Shown here: in pieces, positions 11,755-21,700 of the stretch
Layout: each line of letters starts with the position of its first letter
Numbering within the stretch: position 1 is the stretch's first letter
Origin: Capra hircus
Taxonomy: Eukaryota > Chordata > Mammalia > Artiodactyla > Bovidae
Length of the DNA stretch: 64,000 nucleotides
Assembly: GCF_001704415.2 (NCBI RefSeq)
Contig: NC_030808.1
Span: 81,748,594-81,812,593, forward strand
Reading direction: 5' to 3'
Position numbers and translations under genes: made by a program
Notes under the pieces: generated by a model
The model's database searches: none
Told to the model about the DNA's origin: nothing
What the model saw: only the letters and a program-made list of their open reading frames with translations

Positions 11755-12190
11755 CTCAGAGGGGTTCACTGAGTTATAAGGAGAAGAGAAGATGGAGGGG
11801 GTAGTTAGAGGTAACTGGAATGAGATGCGGTGAGATCAAAAGAGAAGAGAGCAAGCTAGCCAGTAGTCACTTCCTTATGTGCGCTCTATAGTCTGGACCG
11901 CTCAGAGGTATTTACAGAGTTATACGGGGAAGAGGAGAGGGAGGAAGTAGACAGAGGTGACCAGGAGGATCAGAGAGAGGAATGAGTAGGAGAGAGACAA
12001 ATCCTGCCAGTAACCTGTTCCTTAGGTGTTCTCCACCGTCTGGAACACACAGAGATTCACAGAGTTGGATAGAGGAGAGATGGGGGAGAAAAGAGACAGA
12101 GGCCACCTGGTGGAGAAAAAGGAGAGTCCAGAGGAGGAGAGAGTGGTCAAGCCAGTAATCTCGCTCTCAGGTAAACTGGGATAGTGAAGT
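11755..12190 (-). repeat. Three imperfect ~147-bp tandem repeats in L1 5' UTR
   Basis: Anchor text CTCAGAGG(N)TTCAC/TTTAC followed by AGAGTT recurs at 11755, 11901 and 12048, spacing 146 and 147. Each unit continues with a purine-rich GGAGAAGAG-type stretch, then GCCAGTA, then a short pyrimidine stretch and a GTCTGGA-like end. The units are clearly diverged from one another. They resemble in layout the 5' UTR monomers known from rodent L1s, but no sequence relation is claimed. Confidence 0.7.
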
Positions 12191-13594
12191 TTGGATTTTT
12201 AAATGTACAAAATTGACCACAAAAACCTAAGAGCAAAGATTAAAAATCTAGAGTAGAGGTTGGATTTTCAAAGATACAATATTAGAGAGAAGCAGAAGGA
12301 AAAAGGAAGAAAGAAAGAAAAAAAAAGAAAGAAAAAGAATTATTAAAAAACAAATAAACAAACAAACAATCAAAAAAAAAAAAAAAGCCATCAACAACCA
12401 TCCAAAGACTGTATATGGTGTTTGCCTTAAAAAAAAAAAAAAAAAAAAAGTCTTTTTAAAACAAACAAACAAACAAAAATATAGTAATAATAGGTTATAG
12501 AAATAAAAATTAGAGGAGAAATAGAAGACTTAACAATTAAAAAAAGTTAGAAAAAAAAGCAAAAAAAAAAAAAAAAGGAATGATTTTAAAAATATTAAAA
12601 ATATCTGGCCCTTTCTGGTGTAATGGGCCGTGTGGGATCACTTCCAAGGTGGTTCCCTCTGTTTAACTTCTTCTGTTTGCTGGCTTTTTAGGCTCACTAG
12701 TTTAGTTGCGCTGTGAGGAGGGGGGCTGCTGCTAACAAATAGCACTGTCGTGTGCACGCAGTATCTCTGCCCGGCTTGACCTGTCCTTTCTCGCGGCGCA
12801 CAAACCGCTCCAGCTCTAGGATGCTCAGCCGGGAACCGTCTGGGGCCGGCCCTAGGCTGCGTGCACTTCCCCGGTCCAAGCCGCTCAGGTTCGGCGCTCA
12901 GGCAGCCCTCAGAGGCACAGATTCGGCTGGAACTGCGCTTTGTGCCCTTCCCAGGTCCGAGTAGCTCAGGAGTTTGGCGAGCGCGATCGCCGCGGCTTGT
13001 CACCTTTTCTGCCGCTGCTGCTCAGCTTTCTGGGCGGACCGCTGGCGCACCCCGTGCGGTAGATTGTGACTGTCCAGCACCCCCAGAAGTCTTAGCAAAG
13101 GAGCCTGCTTGCAGTTAGGTAAGTAAAGTCTCTCCGGGTCTGCAATTGCCCCTTTCCAGTCCTTACGGCTCTGGCTGCCTGTCCCCCGTGGGGGATGGTC
13201 TGCAGCCGGCTTTTTCCGTTCCGTCCTTTGTTCTGTGCTCGGTCCTGGCGGTGTCTTATGTTTGAGCTTTTCGCGTGGTAGCTATCCCACAGTCTGGTTT
13301 GCTAGCCCAAGTTAGATCGTTCTGGTTGCGCGTGGGGCGTCCCTGCCCGATTCTTACAAAGCTCTGCAGCCCGTGCCTCCCGCGCGTCCCTGCCCTGCCC
13401 CCACTTCCCAGTGGCGGATGCAGGCGTCTGTGCTGCTTTTCCGCTGGGGGAGTTACTGTTGGGCTTGTAATCTGTTGGTTTTAATTATTTATCTATTTTT
13501 CCTTCCTGTTATGTTGCCCTCTGTGTTTCCAAGGCTCGCCACAGACTCGGCAGGGAGAGTGTTTCCTGGTGTTTGGAAACCTCTCTTCTTAAAA

Positions 13595-13651
13595 TTCCCT
13601 TCCCGGGACGGGCTTCCCTTCCCGGGACGGGCTTCCCTTCCCGGGACGGAG
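13595..13651. repeat. Three 19-bp tandem repeats with CCCGGG
   Basis: Unit ttcccttcccgggacgggc at 13595-13613, 13614-13632 and 13633-13651; the last two bases of the third copy differ. Each copy holds the self-complementary TCCCGGGA. It lies about 220 bases inside the L1 5' end, so it could be a promoter-associated repeat. Confidence 0.9.
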
Positions 13652-13849
13652 CTCCCTCCCCACCTCCTTTGTCTCCTTTTCGTCTTTTATATTTTTTCCT
13701 ACCTGTTTTTGAAGACAATGATCTGCTTTTCTGGTTGCCTGATGTCCTCTGCCAGCCTACAGAAGTTGTTTTGTGAAGTTTGCTCGGTGTTGAAATGTTC
13801 TTTTGAGGAATTTGTGAGGGAGAAAGTGGTCTTGCCGTCCTATTCCTCC

Positions 13850-13857
13850 GCCATCTT
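13850..13857 (-). promoter_or_regulatory. YY1-like site at L1 5' end
   Basis: AAGATGGC on the minus strand, 12 bases inside the element's 5' junction. A YY1 site at this position directs accurate transcription start in primate L1. Here the role is inferred from motif and position only. Confidence 0.6.
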
Positions 13858-13868
13858 TCCCTCTCCCC

Positions 13869-14518
13869 TCCTCTGCCTTTTCAAAATCCAGCTTGAACAT
13901 CTGGAAGTTCTCAGTTCACATACCGAAGCCTGGCTTGGAGAATTTAGAGCATTATCTTGCTAGTATGCGAAATGAGTGCATTTGTGCAGTAGTTTGAACA
14001 TTCTTTGGTATTGCCCTTCTTTGGGATTGAAATGAAAACTGATCTTTCCAATCCTATGACCGTTGCTGAGTTTTCCAAATTTACTGGCATATTGAGTGCA
14101 GCACTTTGGCAGCGTCATCTTTTAGGAGTTGCAATAGCTCAGCTGGAATTCCCATCACCTCCACTGGCTTTGTTCATAGTGATGCTTCCTCAGGCCCACT
14201 TGACTTCACATTCTAGGATGTCTGGCTCTAGGTGAGTGATCATACCATCGTGGTTATCTGCGTCATGAAGATCTTCTCGTACAGTTCTTCTGTGTATTCT
14301 TCCACCTCTTCTTAATATCGTCTGCTTCTCTTAGCTCCATACTGTTTCTGTCCTTTATTGTGCCCATCTTTGCATGACATGTTCCCTTGGTATCTGTAAT
14401 TTTCTTGAAGAGATCTCTAGTCTTTCCCATTTTGTTGTTTTCCTCTGTTTCTTTGCATTGAACACTTAGGAAGACTTTCTTATCTCTCCGTGCTATTCTT
14501 TGGAACTCTGTATTCAGA
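13869..14518 (-). mobile_element. BovB LINE B, right part
   Basis: Starts with the second copy of the L1 target-site duplication (13869-13882) and continues antisense BovB toward the 5' side of the ORF, including the region between endonuclease and RT. It ends at about 14518 (tgtattcagatt), where the orientation flips. Confidence 0.85.
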
Positions 14519-14918
14519 TTGGTTCCAAAGAATAGCAAGGAGTGATAAGAAAGCCTTAGGAAGAAAGGGTATACCCATCTGAATGTAGAGTTCCAAAGAA
14601 TAGCAAGGAGAGATAAGAAAACCTTCGTAAGTGTTCAGTTCAAAGAAATAGAGGAAAACAAAAGAATGGGCAAGACTAGAGATCTTCCCTGGTGGCTCAG
14701 ATGGTAAAGCGTTTGCCTACAATGCGGAAGACCTGGGTTCGATCCCTGGGTCGAGAAGATTCCCTGGAGAAGGAAATGGCAACCCACTCCAGTACTCTTG
14801 CCTGGAAAATCCCATGGACGGAGGAGCTTGATGCAGGCTACTGTCCATGTGGTCGTAAAGAGTCGGGCACGACTGAGCGACTTCACTTCACTAGAGATCT
14901 CTTCAAGAAAATTAGAGA
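14519..14918 (+). mobile_element. Inverted duplicate of BovB B 5' end
   Basis: Sense BovB that repeats, in the opposite orientation, the sequence at about 14390-14518. A short partial copy (14519-14567) is followed by a longer one (14575-14685 plus 14901-14918) reading gagttccaaagaatagc through cttcaagaaaattagaga. A SINE (14686-14889) interrupts the right arm. The arms could pair as a hairpin of over 100 bases. The block ends at the decayed target-site duplication that leads back into BovB A (14919). Confidence 0.75.
14686..14889 (+). mobile_element. Bov-tA SINE, complete, with 11-bp TSD
   Basis: A tRNA-like head (tccctggtggctcagatgg), BovB-derived body and tail ending 'gactgagcgacttcacttc'. 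It is flanked by actagagatct at 14675-14685 and 14890-14900. The perfect duplication within BovB sequence marks it as one of the younger insertions in the nest. Confidence 0.92.
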
Positions 14919-15437
14919 TGACGAACCTAGACAGCATATTAAAAATCAGAGACAACGCTTTGCCGACAAGAGTGCATTTAGTACAAGCTGTGGTTTTTTC
15001 CAGTAGTCGTGTACAGATGTGAGAGTTAGACCATAAAGAAGGCTGAGTGCTGAAGAATTGATGCTTTCAAACTGTGGTGCTGGAGGGGCTCTTGAGAGTC
15101 CCTTGGACAGCAAGGAGATCAAACCAGTCCATCCTAAATGAAATTAACCCTGAATATTCATTAGAAGGACTGATGTTGAAGCTGAAGCTCCAATACTTTG
15201 GCTACCTGATGTGAAGAGCTGATCTATTGGAGAAGACCCTGCTGGTGGGAAAGATTGAGGGCAAGAGGATAAGAGTGTGACAAAGAATGAGATGGTTGGA
15301 TGGCATCACAGAATCAATGGACATGAGTTTGAACAAATTCCAGGAGATACTGAAGGACAGGAAAGCCTGGCGTGCTGAAGTTCATGGGATCTCAAAGAGT
15401 TAGACATGCTTTAGCATCTGAACAACAGTAGTAACAC
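14919..15437 (+). mobile_element. BovB LINE A, right part (3' end)
   Basis: Continues BovB A from 4505: the sequence resumes at tgacgaacctagacagc and runs to the BovB 3' tail near 15437. Many stops and small changes show that it is old. Joined with 3916-4505 it covers the RT-to-3'-end part of BovB, with no consensus sequence missing between the two pieces as far as I can align by eye. Confidence 0.8.
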
Positions 15438-16318
15438 CACTTTCGCTCTGTATGTTTTCCTAGGTCTGAAGTGGGTCTCTGATAGACAGCATGTAAACAG
15501 ATCTTGTTTTTGTATCCATTCAGCCAGTCTGTGTCTTTTGGTTGGAGCATTTAATCCCATTACATTTAAGGTAGTTACTGATAAGTATGTTCTTATTGCT
15601 ATTTTGTTAATGGTTTAGGATTTGTTTTTGTAGGCCTTTTTTCTTCCCTTCCTCTTTGCTTTCTTTTCTTGTGATTTAATGATTATCATTATAGAGTTGT
15701 GTTTGGATTGCTTTTTCTTTTTTGGTGTGTATCTGTTACATGTTTTGGTTGTGATTACCATGAGGAGCCTTTGATATAGCAGTCTATATATATAGTTGTT
15801 TTAAGTTGCTGGTCTCTTAATTTCAAATGTGCTTCCAATATCCTGCATTTGAACTTCCTTCTTCTGAGGATTACTTGTTTTGATACCATGCTTGTGTGTG
15901 GATGATATCCTGCCTTTGCTGTATTTTGCCTTTACTGGTGTGCTTTTCTGTTCAAAATGCTCTTGTTTCTAGGTGGCCTTTTCTTTTCTGTTTAGAGAAG
16001 TTCATTTAGCATTTGCTGTAATCCTCCTTTGGTGGTGCTGAATTCTCTCAGCTTTTGCTTCTCTGTGAAGCTTTTGATTTTTTCCTTGAATTTGAATGAG
16101 AGTCTTGCTGCGTAGAATATTTTTAGTGATAGGTTTTCCCCTTTCATCACTTCAAATATATCAGGCCATTCCCTTCTGTCTTGCAGATTTACTGCTGAAA
16201 AATAAGCTGATAACCATGTGGGGATTTCCTTATATATTACTTTTCCTTCATTGCTTTTAATATTTTCTCTTTGTCTTTAATTTTTGTCATCTCTCTTTTT
16301 GCATGTTCCTCCTTGGCT

Positions 16319-16446
16319 GGAGAAGGAAATGGCAACCCACTCCAATGCTCTTGCCTGGACAATCCCACGGACAGGGAAGCCTGGTAGGCTACTGTCCACG
16401 GGGTCGCAAAGAGTCAAACACAACTGAGTGACTTGACTTACTTACT
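16319..16446 (+). mobile_element. 5'-truncated Bov-tA SINE
   Basis: Body and tail only, starting ggagaaggaaatggcaac and ending gagtgacttgacttact. It is flanked by tccttggct at 16310-16318 and 16447-16455. Confidence 0.88.
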
Positions 16447-16637
16447 TCCTTGGCTTTATACCTTATGGGACTCTGCACTTCCTGGGTTTGAGTGAGTGTT
16501 TCCTTTCCCATGTTAGTGAAGGTTTTGGCTACCTTCTCCAGGTATTTGCTTGGATCCTTTCTTTTGTCTTCTGGGACTCTGTGTAATGCAAATATTGGTG
16601 CATTTAATGATGGTCCCAGAGGTCGCTTAGATGCTTC

Positions 16638-16877
16638 TCATTTTTTTAATTCTTTTTCTCTGTTCTGTTCTGCAGCATTGTTTTCTACCAATCTGTCTTC
16701 CCACTTCCTTATTCTTTCTTCTGCCTCAGTTATTCTTCTGTTTATTCCTTCTACTATACTGTTCATTTCAGCTATTGTGTTCTCTCTCTTCTTCAAATCT
16801 TCTAGCTCTTTGTTAAATATTTTTTGTATCTTCTTGGTCTCTGCCGCCATTCTTTGTTTATCTTTTGGCCATGCCAT
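16638..16877 (-). pseudogene. Decayed L1 ORF1 coiled-coil remnant
   Basis: A 79-codon frame rich in E, K and R with heptad-like spacing (ITEAEERIRKWEDRL) matches the coiled-coil region of L1 ORF1p. Its first codons run into the adjacent SINE. Remnant of the older L1. Confidence 0.7.
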
Positions 16878-16972
16878 GCGGCATGCAGGATCTTAGTTCC
16901 CTGACCAAAGATCAAACCTGCGCCCCCTGAAGTAGAAGTGTGGCATCCTAACCATTGACCACCAGGGAGTTC
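16866..16972 (-). mobile_element. CHR-type artiodactyl SINE (tRNA-Glu-like)
   Basis: On the minus strand it starts ggaactccctggtggtcaatgg and contains a degenerate Pol III B box (ggtttgatc). The same family occurs at 25160-25376 and 28262-28397. It is older than Bov-tA and shared by artiodactyls and whales. Confidence 0.75.
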
Positions 16973-17344
16973 CTTGTGCCTCTATTCTTTTTCCGAGATT
17001 TTGGATCATCTTTACTATCATTTTTCTGAATTATTTTTCAGGCAGATTGACTATCTCCACTTCATTTGGTTATTTTTCCCTAGGCTTTATCTTGTTCCTT
17101 CATCTGGAACATACTTCTCTGTCATTTCATTTTGTATAACTTTCTGTGATTGCAGTCTCTGTTCTGCAGGCTACAGGGTTGTAGCTGCTCCTCTTGCTTC
17201 AGCTGTCAGCCCCCTGGTGGGTGAGGCTGTCCAAGAGGCTTGTTCAGGCTTTCTGATTGGAGGGTCTGGCATGCCCACTGGTGAGTGGAGCTGGGTCTTG
17301 TCCCTCTAATGGGCAGGGCCCTGTCAAGGCTTGTGTTTAGAGGC

Positions 17345-17463
17345 AGCTGGCATCATCAACTCAGTGGACATGAGTTTGAGCAAACTTTGGGAGATAGTGA
17401 AGGACAGAGAAGCCTGGCATGTTGCAGTCCATGAGGTCACAAAGAACTGGACACTGATTGACC
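17345..17463 (+). mobile_element. BovB 3'-tail fragment
   Basis: About 120 bases of sense BovB 3' end (catcaactcagtggacatga through gaactggacactgattgacc) inserted in old L1 5' UTR. It is followed immediately by a perfect inverted repeat (17464-17492). Confidence 0.75.
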
Positions 17464-17492
17464 AAACAAGTGCATTTCGGATGCACTTGTTT
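17464..17492. repeat. Perfect 12-bp inverted repeat, 5-base loop
   Basis: Aaacaagtgcat, loop ttcgg, atgcacttgttt. It sits exactly at the 3' junction of the BovB tail fragment. It may be a by-product of the insertion or a chance hairpin of the L1 5' UTR. Confidence 0.85.
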
Positions 17493-18135
17493 AGCAGCCT
17501 GTCTGTCTTTGGGTGGGGCTGTTTTCCCACCCTGTTGGTTGACCTCTGGGACTGCTCACCTAATGAATATTCCTTGGGGCCTCTGCCACCAGTGTCCTTG
17601 CCACCCCGCTGCCTCCGCCACTGGTGAGCCACAGCCAACTCCTGCCTCCTCTGGAGACCTTCCAGAACCCACCAGTAGGTCTGTTCTGGGCTCCTGTGGA
17701 GTCACTGCTTTGCTTTGGGTCTCAGGGCACTGAAACCTTATGTGTGCCTTCCAAGGTGGTGTCTCTGCTTCCTTCAGTCCTATGGAGCTCTTGCACCCAA
17801 ACCCCTCTGGCCTGGAAAGCCAAATGCTCTGAGACACTTCCTCCTGATTGCAGACCCCAGGCTGAGGAGCCTGATGTGGGGATTGGAACTCTCCCTCCTG
17901 TGGAAGAAACTGTGGCAGTTTGTGGATTGCCTGTCCTGTTGGTATGGGATTTGATTTTATTGCAAAAGCACCCCTCCTATTGTCTCGTTGAGGCTTTCTC
18001 TTTGTCTTTGAAAGTAGAATATCTTTTTTTTTTTTTTTTTGGTAGATTCCAAAAAATGATTTTGGCATTTTCGTCAGAGGAGGTGAGCTCAGGTTCTTCT
18101 TCTCCACCATCTTGTCCTTTTTCTGGTTTTCCCTG

Positions 18136-18349
18136 AAAAGAACAAAGTTTGGAACTTCTCAGTGCTGCTTCTCACCAGCTGGCCTGAGAGACAGTTAAAG
18201 CTGAAGTAGAAGATCCCTTTCTGGGGTGGTTTAATCAAGAAAAAATGGACACTAAACTAAAGAGTTGGGTACCTTGTTTCCCCAGTAGTAGAGGTTAATG
18301 TTCAACAGGTTATACAAACCTTATCCCCATTGCGAGTAAAATCAGTTCC
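18136..18349. other. Unassigned sequence
   Basis: Sequence beyond the old L1's 5' end. No repeat family, long frame or splice-bounded exon recognised. Confidence 0.4.
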
Positions 18350-18712
18350 ACTATATTATTCAGGTGCTCCAGAGAAACAATACCAGTAGGATGTGTGTGC
18401 ATACAGGAAGAGATTTACTATATGAAATCGACTCACACAATTATGAAGAATAGTGAGTCCAAAAATCGGCAGTGTGGACTGGCAGGTTGGAGACCCAGGA
18501 CAGTCAGTGTTGTAGATGAAGTCCCAAACAGTCTGCTTTGCCTCTTGGCTAGGAAGGCTGGTCTTTCTGCTCTCTTCATGCCTCCAGCTGGTTTGGTGGG
18601 GCACACCTGCATTATGGACGGTGATCTGCTTTACCCAGAGGTTACCAATTTAAATGTTAGTCTCATCCGAAAAACCCTCCTGTGATCCACATAATTTACC
18701 ATCACATCCACC
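18350..18712 (+). repeat. Ancient mammalian interspersed repeat, family not assigned
   Basis: The text 'ctccagagaaacaataccagtaggat ... ttaaatgttagtctcatcc' is one I recognise as a recurrent old mammalian repeat, but I cannot name the family with certainty from memory. It is followed by AT-rich sequence and by a C run at 18785-18796. Confidence 0.5.
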
Positions 18713-21700
18713 AAGCTGTAAAGTGAATAGTTTTGTAATAAATTTCCTTAGGCAGTACAGTATATGAATATGTCTGCCCCCAACACCCCCCCCCCCGGGT
18801 TTATAAAAATGTTTACTGTAAAGGGAAAAAAGTCTTCCTTTGTCACATCATTTTGTAATCCTTTAAGGTTTTATGGGAACACTAGATTTTTTTTGAATTA
18901 TTGGCATTAGTCAGTGAACTCTTGGAGATACTTGTTTTGAATAGAATGTGGCCTGTTTGTATTCCAGACAGAAGCAATGAAAGCCTCATTAATCTTTGTT
19001 TGAAACCATCAAGAAGATCTCACCTGACATTTTAGGTTCATGGTCTGTAAAGGATTCACAGGAATCCTGTTTGATTGTTTATTGGCAACATTTAAAAAAT
19101 TCCGCAATTGGTATGCCTCTGGTGGGAGCAGCTAGGGACCTCTTTGAGCTAGCCATCTGCACAGACAATTCTCAGGATGGCTTTATTTGCTGAGATTAGT
19201 CCAGGCACATAACAACAACTGCACCTGGATATGCTTCATCCTTGCTGTAAGGGTGGTGTCTCTGGGAGTGTTTTTAAGCCACCATCTAGCCCCCAAAGGC
19301 CTGTGGCTTTGTTTCTGTTCAGGGGAGATATTTTTGATGATGGTACATTTTTTTTCCTTGTAAATTCAAGTGATAATTTGAAAAACTCATCAAACCCAGA
19401 GAAATCTTATTCAGCCTTGAAAATCTGCGTTCATTATCATGTTATCAAATCTCATTGTTGTATCATAAAGCTGAACCCATGCAGACAACCTCTCTAGTCA
19501 TAAACGACCACACACAATGTGGGCAAATAGCTGTAAAGCTCGCATAGTGCTAAGCATGGTGTTGATTGGGAAGGATTTCTTCACCTGCTGCTCCTGCATG
19601 GTCCAGTTATGTCTAGGACGTCATGTGTAATTGGGATTTCTTTTCTCAGATGGTTCTCTTATGTTCTACATGCTTTACAGGCAGGGCCACTCTCTCCCGG
19701 TCTCTCTCTATTGTCCTCTTTGTAGGCAGTTGTATTCCAGGCTCCAGGGAAGAGCTCTACTGTACTTTGCCAGCCACAGTATTCTGCTCTCATTCATAAA
19801 GGTACTGAATGCTACTGCTAAGCTACCTTGAGAGTATAACAATTATATAAATGTTAATAGTTTGATTTTACATTAAATCTCATTGATACTTAGAATGTGT
19901 TTTATTATTGTGACTAAGAAAAAATAAAAGTTCCAGAATGCCATGTTGGTTTGTATAAATTTGAAAATGACGTTCTTGACTAACATACAGACACACTTCT
20001 TACAAAAATAACCTTTAACAAAGATGTATTATTTTACATTCGGTAAACACCTACTGAGTCCCTACGGAGCCCCTGTGCAGAGCACAGATGCTTCAAGATC
20101 GTACTTTTCTTAGATCAGGTTGACTGGTTAGCGTCCTTTGCTTGTGAATTTCTGAACATTTTATCCCCAGATCAATAGATAAATGTGGCAGATGTCTTAT
20201 ACTATTTCCCTTAGCTTAGCTGTAGACTGCCAGGAACGCCTGTCCATTGGATTAACGGCTGCCAGCAACTTACTTGGGGGGTCTGTAGAACCCCACAGCT
20301 GTGTGCTAGCAAAATGGCAGAAACTGCCCTGGAGTCTTCATGCCCGCAGTCTCCACTTGTGCCTCCTTCCATCGGAAACTTCTTGGTTCTCAATTTTTTT
20401 CTATTTGAAATTTTAGATATCTGTTGTCCAGTCTGGTAATTCATCCCATCCACTATTGATTTTCACAGAGAAAGGTAGGAAACTGAGATGGTTTACTAAA
20501 ATGCCAGTAAGGTCAAGGCTTGTTATAAAGAAATCAAAGGTAATGATTATCATCATCATCGTCTTATCCTCAGGCAGAAAAAGGGAGGTAACACGCCACT
20601 TTCCTTAGCTTGTAATGCTACATCATCAGCCACCTTTCTCCTTGCTCCTCTCTCCCTCCATCAAGCTTTTCTCCCAGCGTTTTCCTGTGCAGCAGCGTGC
20701 AGATGTGGGATACCTACTGGCTGAGGCTCTGGTGCTCTGTCAGCAGCCACCTTTTTCTTTCTGAACCTATGGCTTTCATGTTTTATTTCCCCCTCAGTCA
20801 CCCATCCGTAGAAGACTCCCTCAGCCATCCCTTTTCTAATCAATTACTATATTAAAACCAGCCCTACAGAACAGCTCCCAGTGGGTGAGTAGGATGTCTC
20901 AGACATATTTGTCCCATGAAACCTTTATTTGCCCTCGAAAGGGACTGGAAGCCTAAGAGACTTCTCAATCTCTGCCTTTTTTATTTGCTTTTTTTTTTTT
21001 TTTTTTTTTTTTACTATGGCCTGTTATAGCCAGACTTGCCTGTTGGATGTTTCTGAACTCTCTGGTCCGAGGCTCTTTCCCATCTGGAATTGTCTGAGTC
21101 TACAGATTCAAGGAGTTCCATTGTGTCAGTTTATTCAGCAGAATGGCTCCACGGTATCCAGTCTTCCTCGGCAAGGGAAGGGTCCTGCTCTCTCTCCAGA
21201 CTGTCTGGGTGGCATTGGTGGTACAGTGGTGAACACAGCTGCCTTCCAGATTACCTGGGTGCTGGGACTGGTCTCAGTGACAAGGGAACCTCTGTGGCAG
21301 TCAGGCTGTTCACTGCACCGTGCCTCAGACATCCCACACTTCGTCCACCTCTGGATTTTGCACAGAGCCTGCCACTTTACTTCCTTTTGTCCAAGCCCTC
21401 GCTCTTAAGTGTACATTCCGTGTTTCTCAGCCCTTCAGCCCTCGCTTTTCTCTGGACTCCTGCACCGTATATAGTGAATACTTCCTGACTTAATACTTGT
21501 CTTTCCTCTTGTGCTTGCACGCGTTTGTGTGACCTGAATTAGATGCTAGGAGGGATGTGTTTTACACTTCTCTTTACCCTTAGTCGTTCATGGTAGTTAC
21601 TTACTAAAATACACAAAATTCTTTTGGACATATATCTGCCCCTCACACCAGAAGATGTGACTTCAGGTAGGATTAAACATAATTTCAAAAGGGATAGAGC

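Larger units (their letters stand above)
6044..13868 (-). mobile_element. Full-length L1 LINE (ruminant type)
   Basis: A 7.8-kb antisense L1 flanked by a perfect 14-bp target-site duplication. Reading on the minus strand: a 5' UTR of about 2.67 kb (13868-11202), ORF1 (11201-10275), a 51-base spacer, ORF2 (10223-6405), a 3' UTR and a long A-rich tail (6044-6115 as T-rich plus strand). The 5' end carries an AAGATGGC motif 12 bases from the junction, as expected when reverse transcription reached the true transcript start. Perfect target duplications, intact ORF1 and a single disabling stop in ORF2 indicate a young insertion. It lies inside BovB B. Confidence 0.95.
11202..13868 (-). promoter_or_regulatory. 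L1 5' UTR and internal promoter
   Basis: Sequence between the element's 5' junction and ORF1. From the 5' end it shows a YY1-like AAGATGGC (13857-13850), three 19-bp units rich in CCCGGG (13595-13651), a CpG-rich block (about 12730-13470), a stretch that is A-rich on the plus strand (about 12295-12580), and three diverged repeats of about 147 bp (11755-12190). L1 5' UTRs hold the internal RNA polymerase II promoter. That this copy is transcribed is inference. Confidence 0.75.
15438..18135 (-). mobile_element. Old L1, right part (ORF1 and 5' UTR)
   Basis: Antisense L1 continuing the endonuclease region that broke off at 3915. It spans the end of ORF2's 5' part, a decayed ORF1 (coiled-coil remnant at 16638-16877) and a GC-richer 5' UTR, ending near 18135 with CAAGATGG on the minus strand (18114-18107). 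That places the full 5' end of an older L1 subfamily here. A SINE (16319-16446), a CHR-type SINE (16866-16972) and a BovB tail (17345-17463) interrupt it. Confidence 0.75.

Noticed and set aside
12730..13470. CpG-rich block as a host-gene CpG island promoter
   Set aside because: It lies wholly inside the L1 5' UTR, between the target-site duplications, so it belongs to the element.
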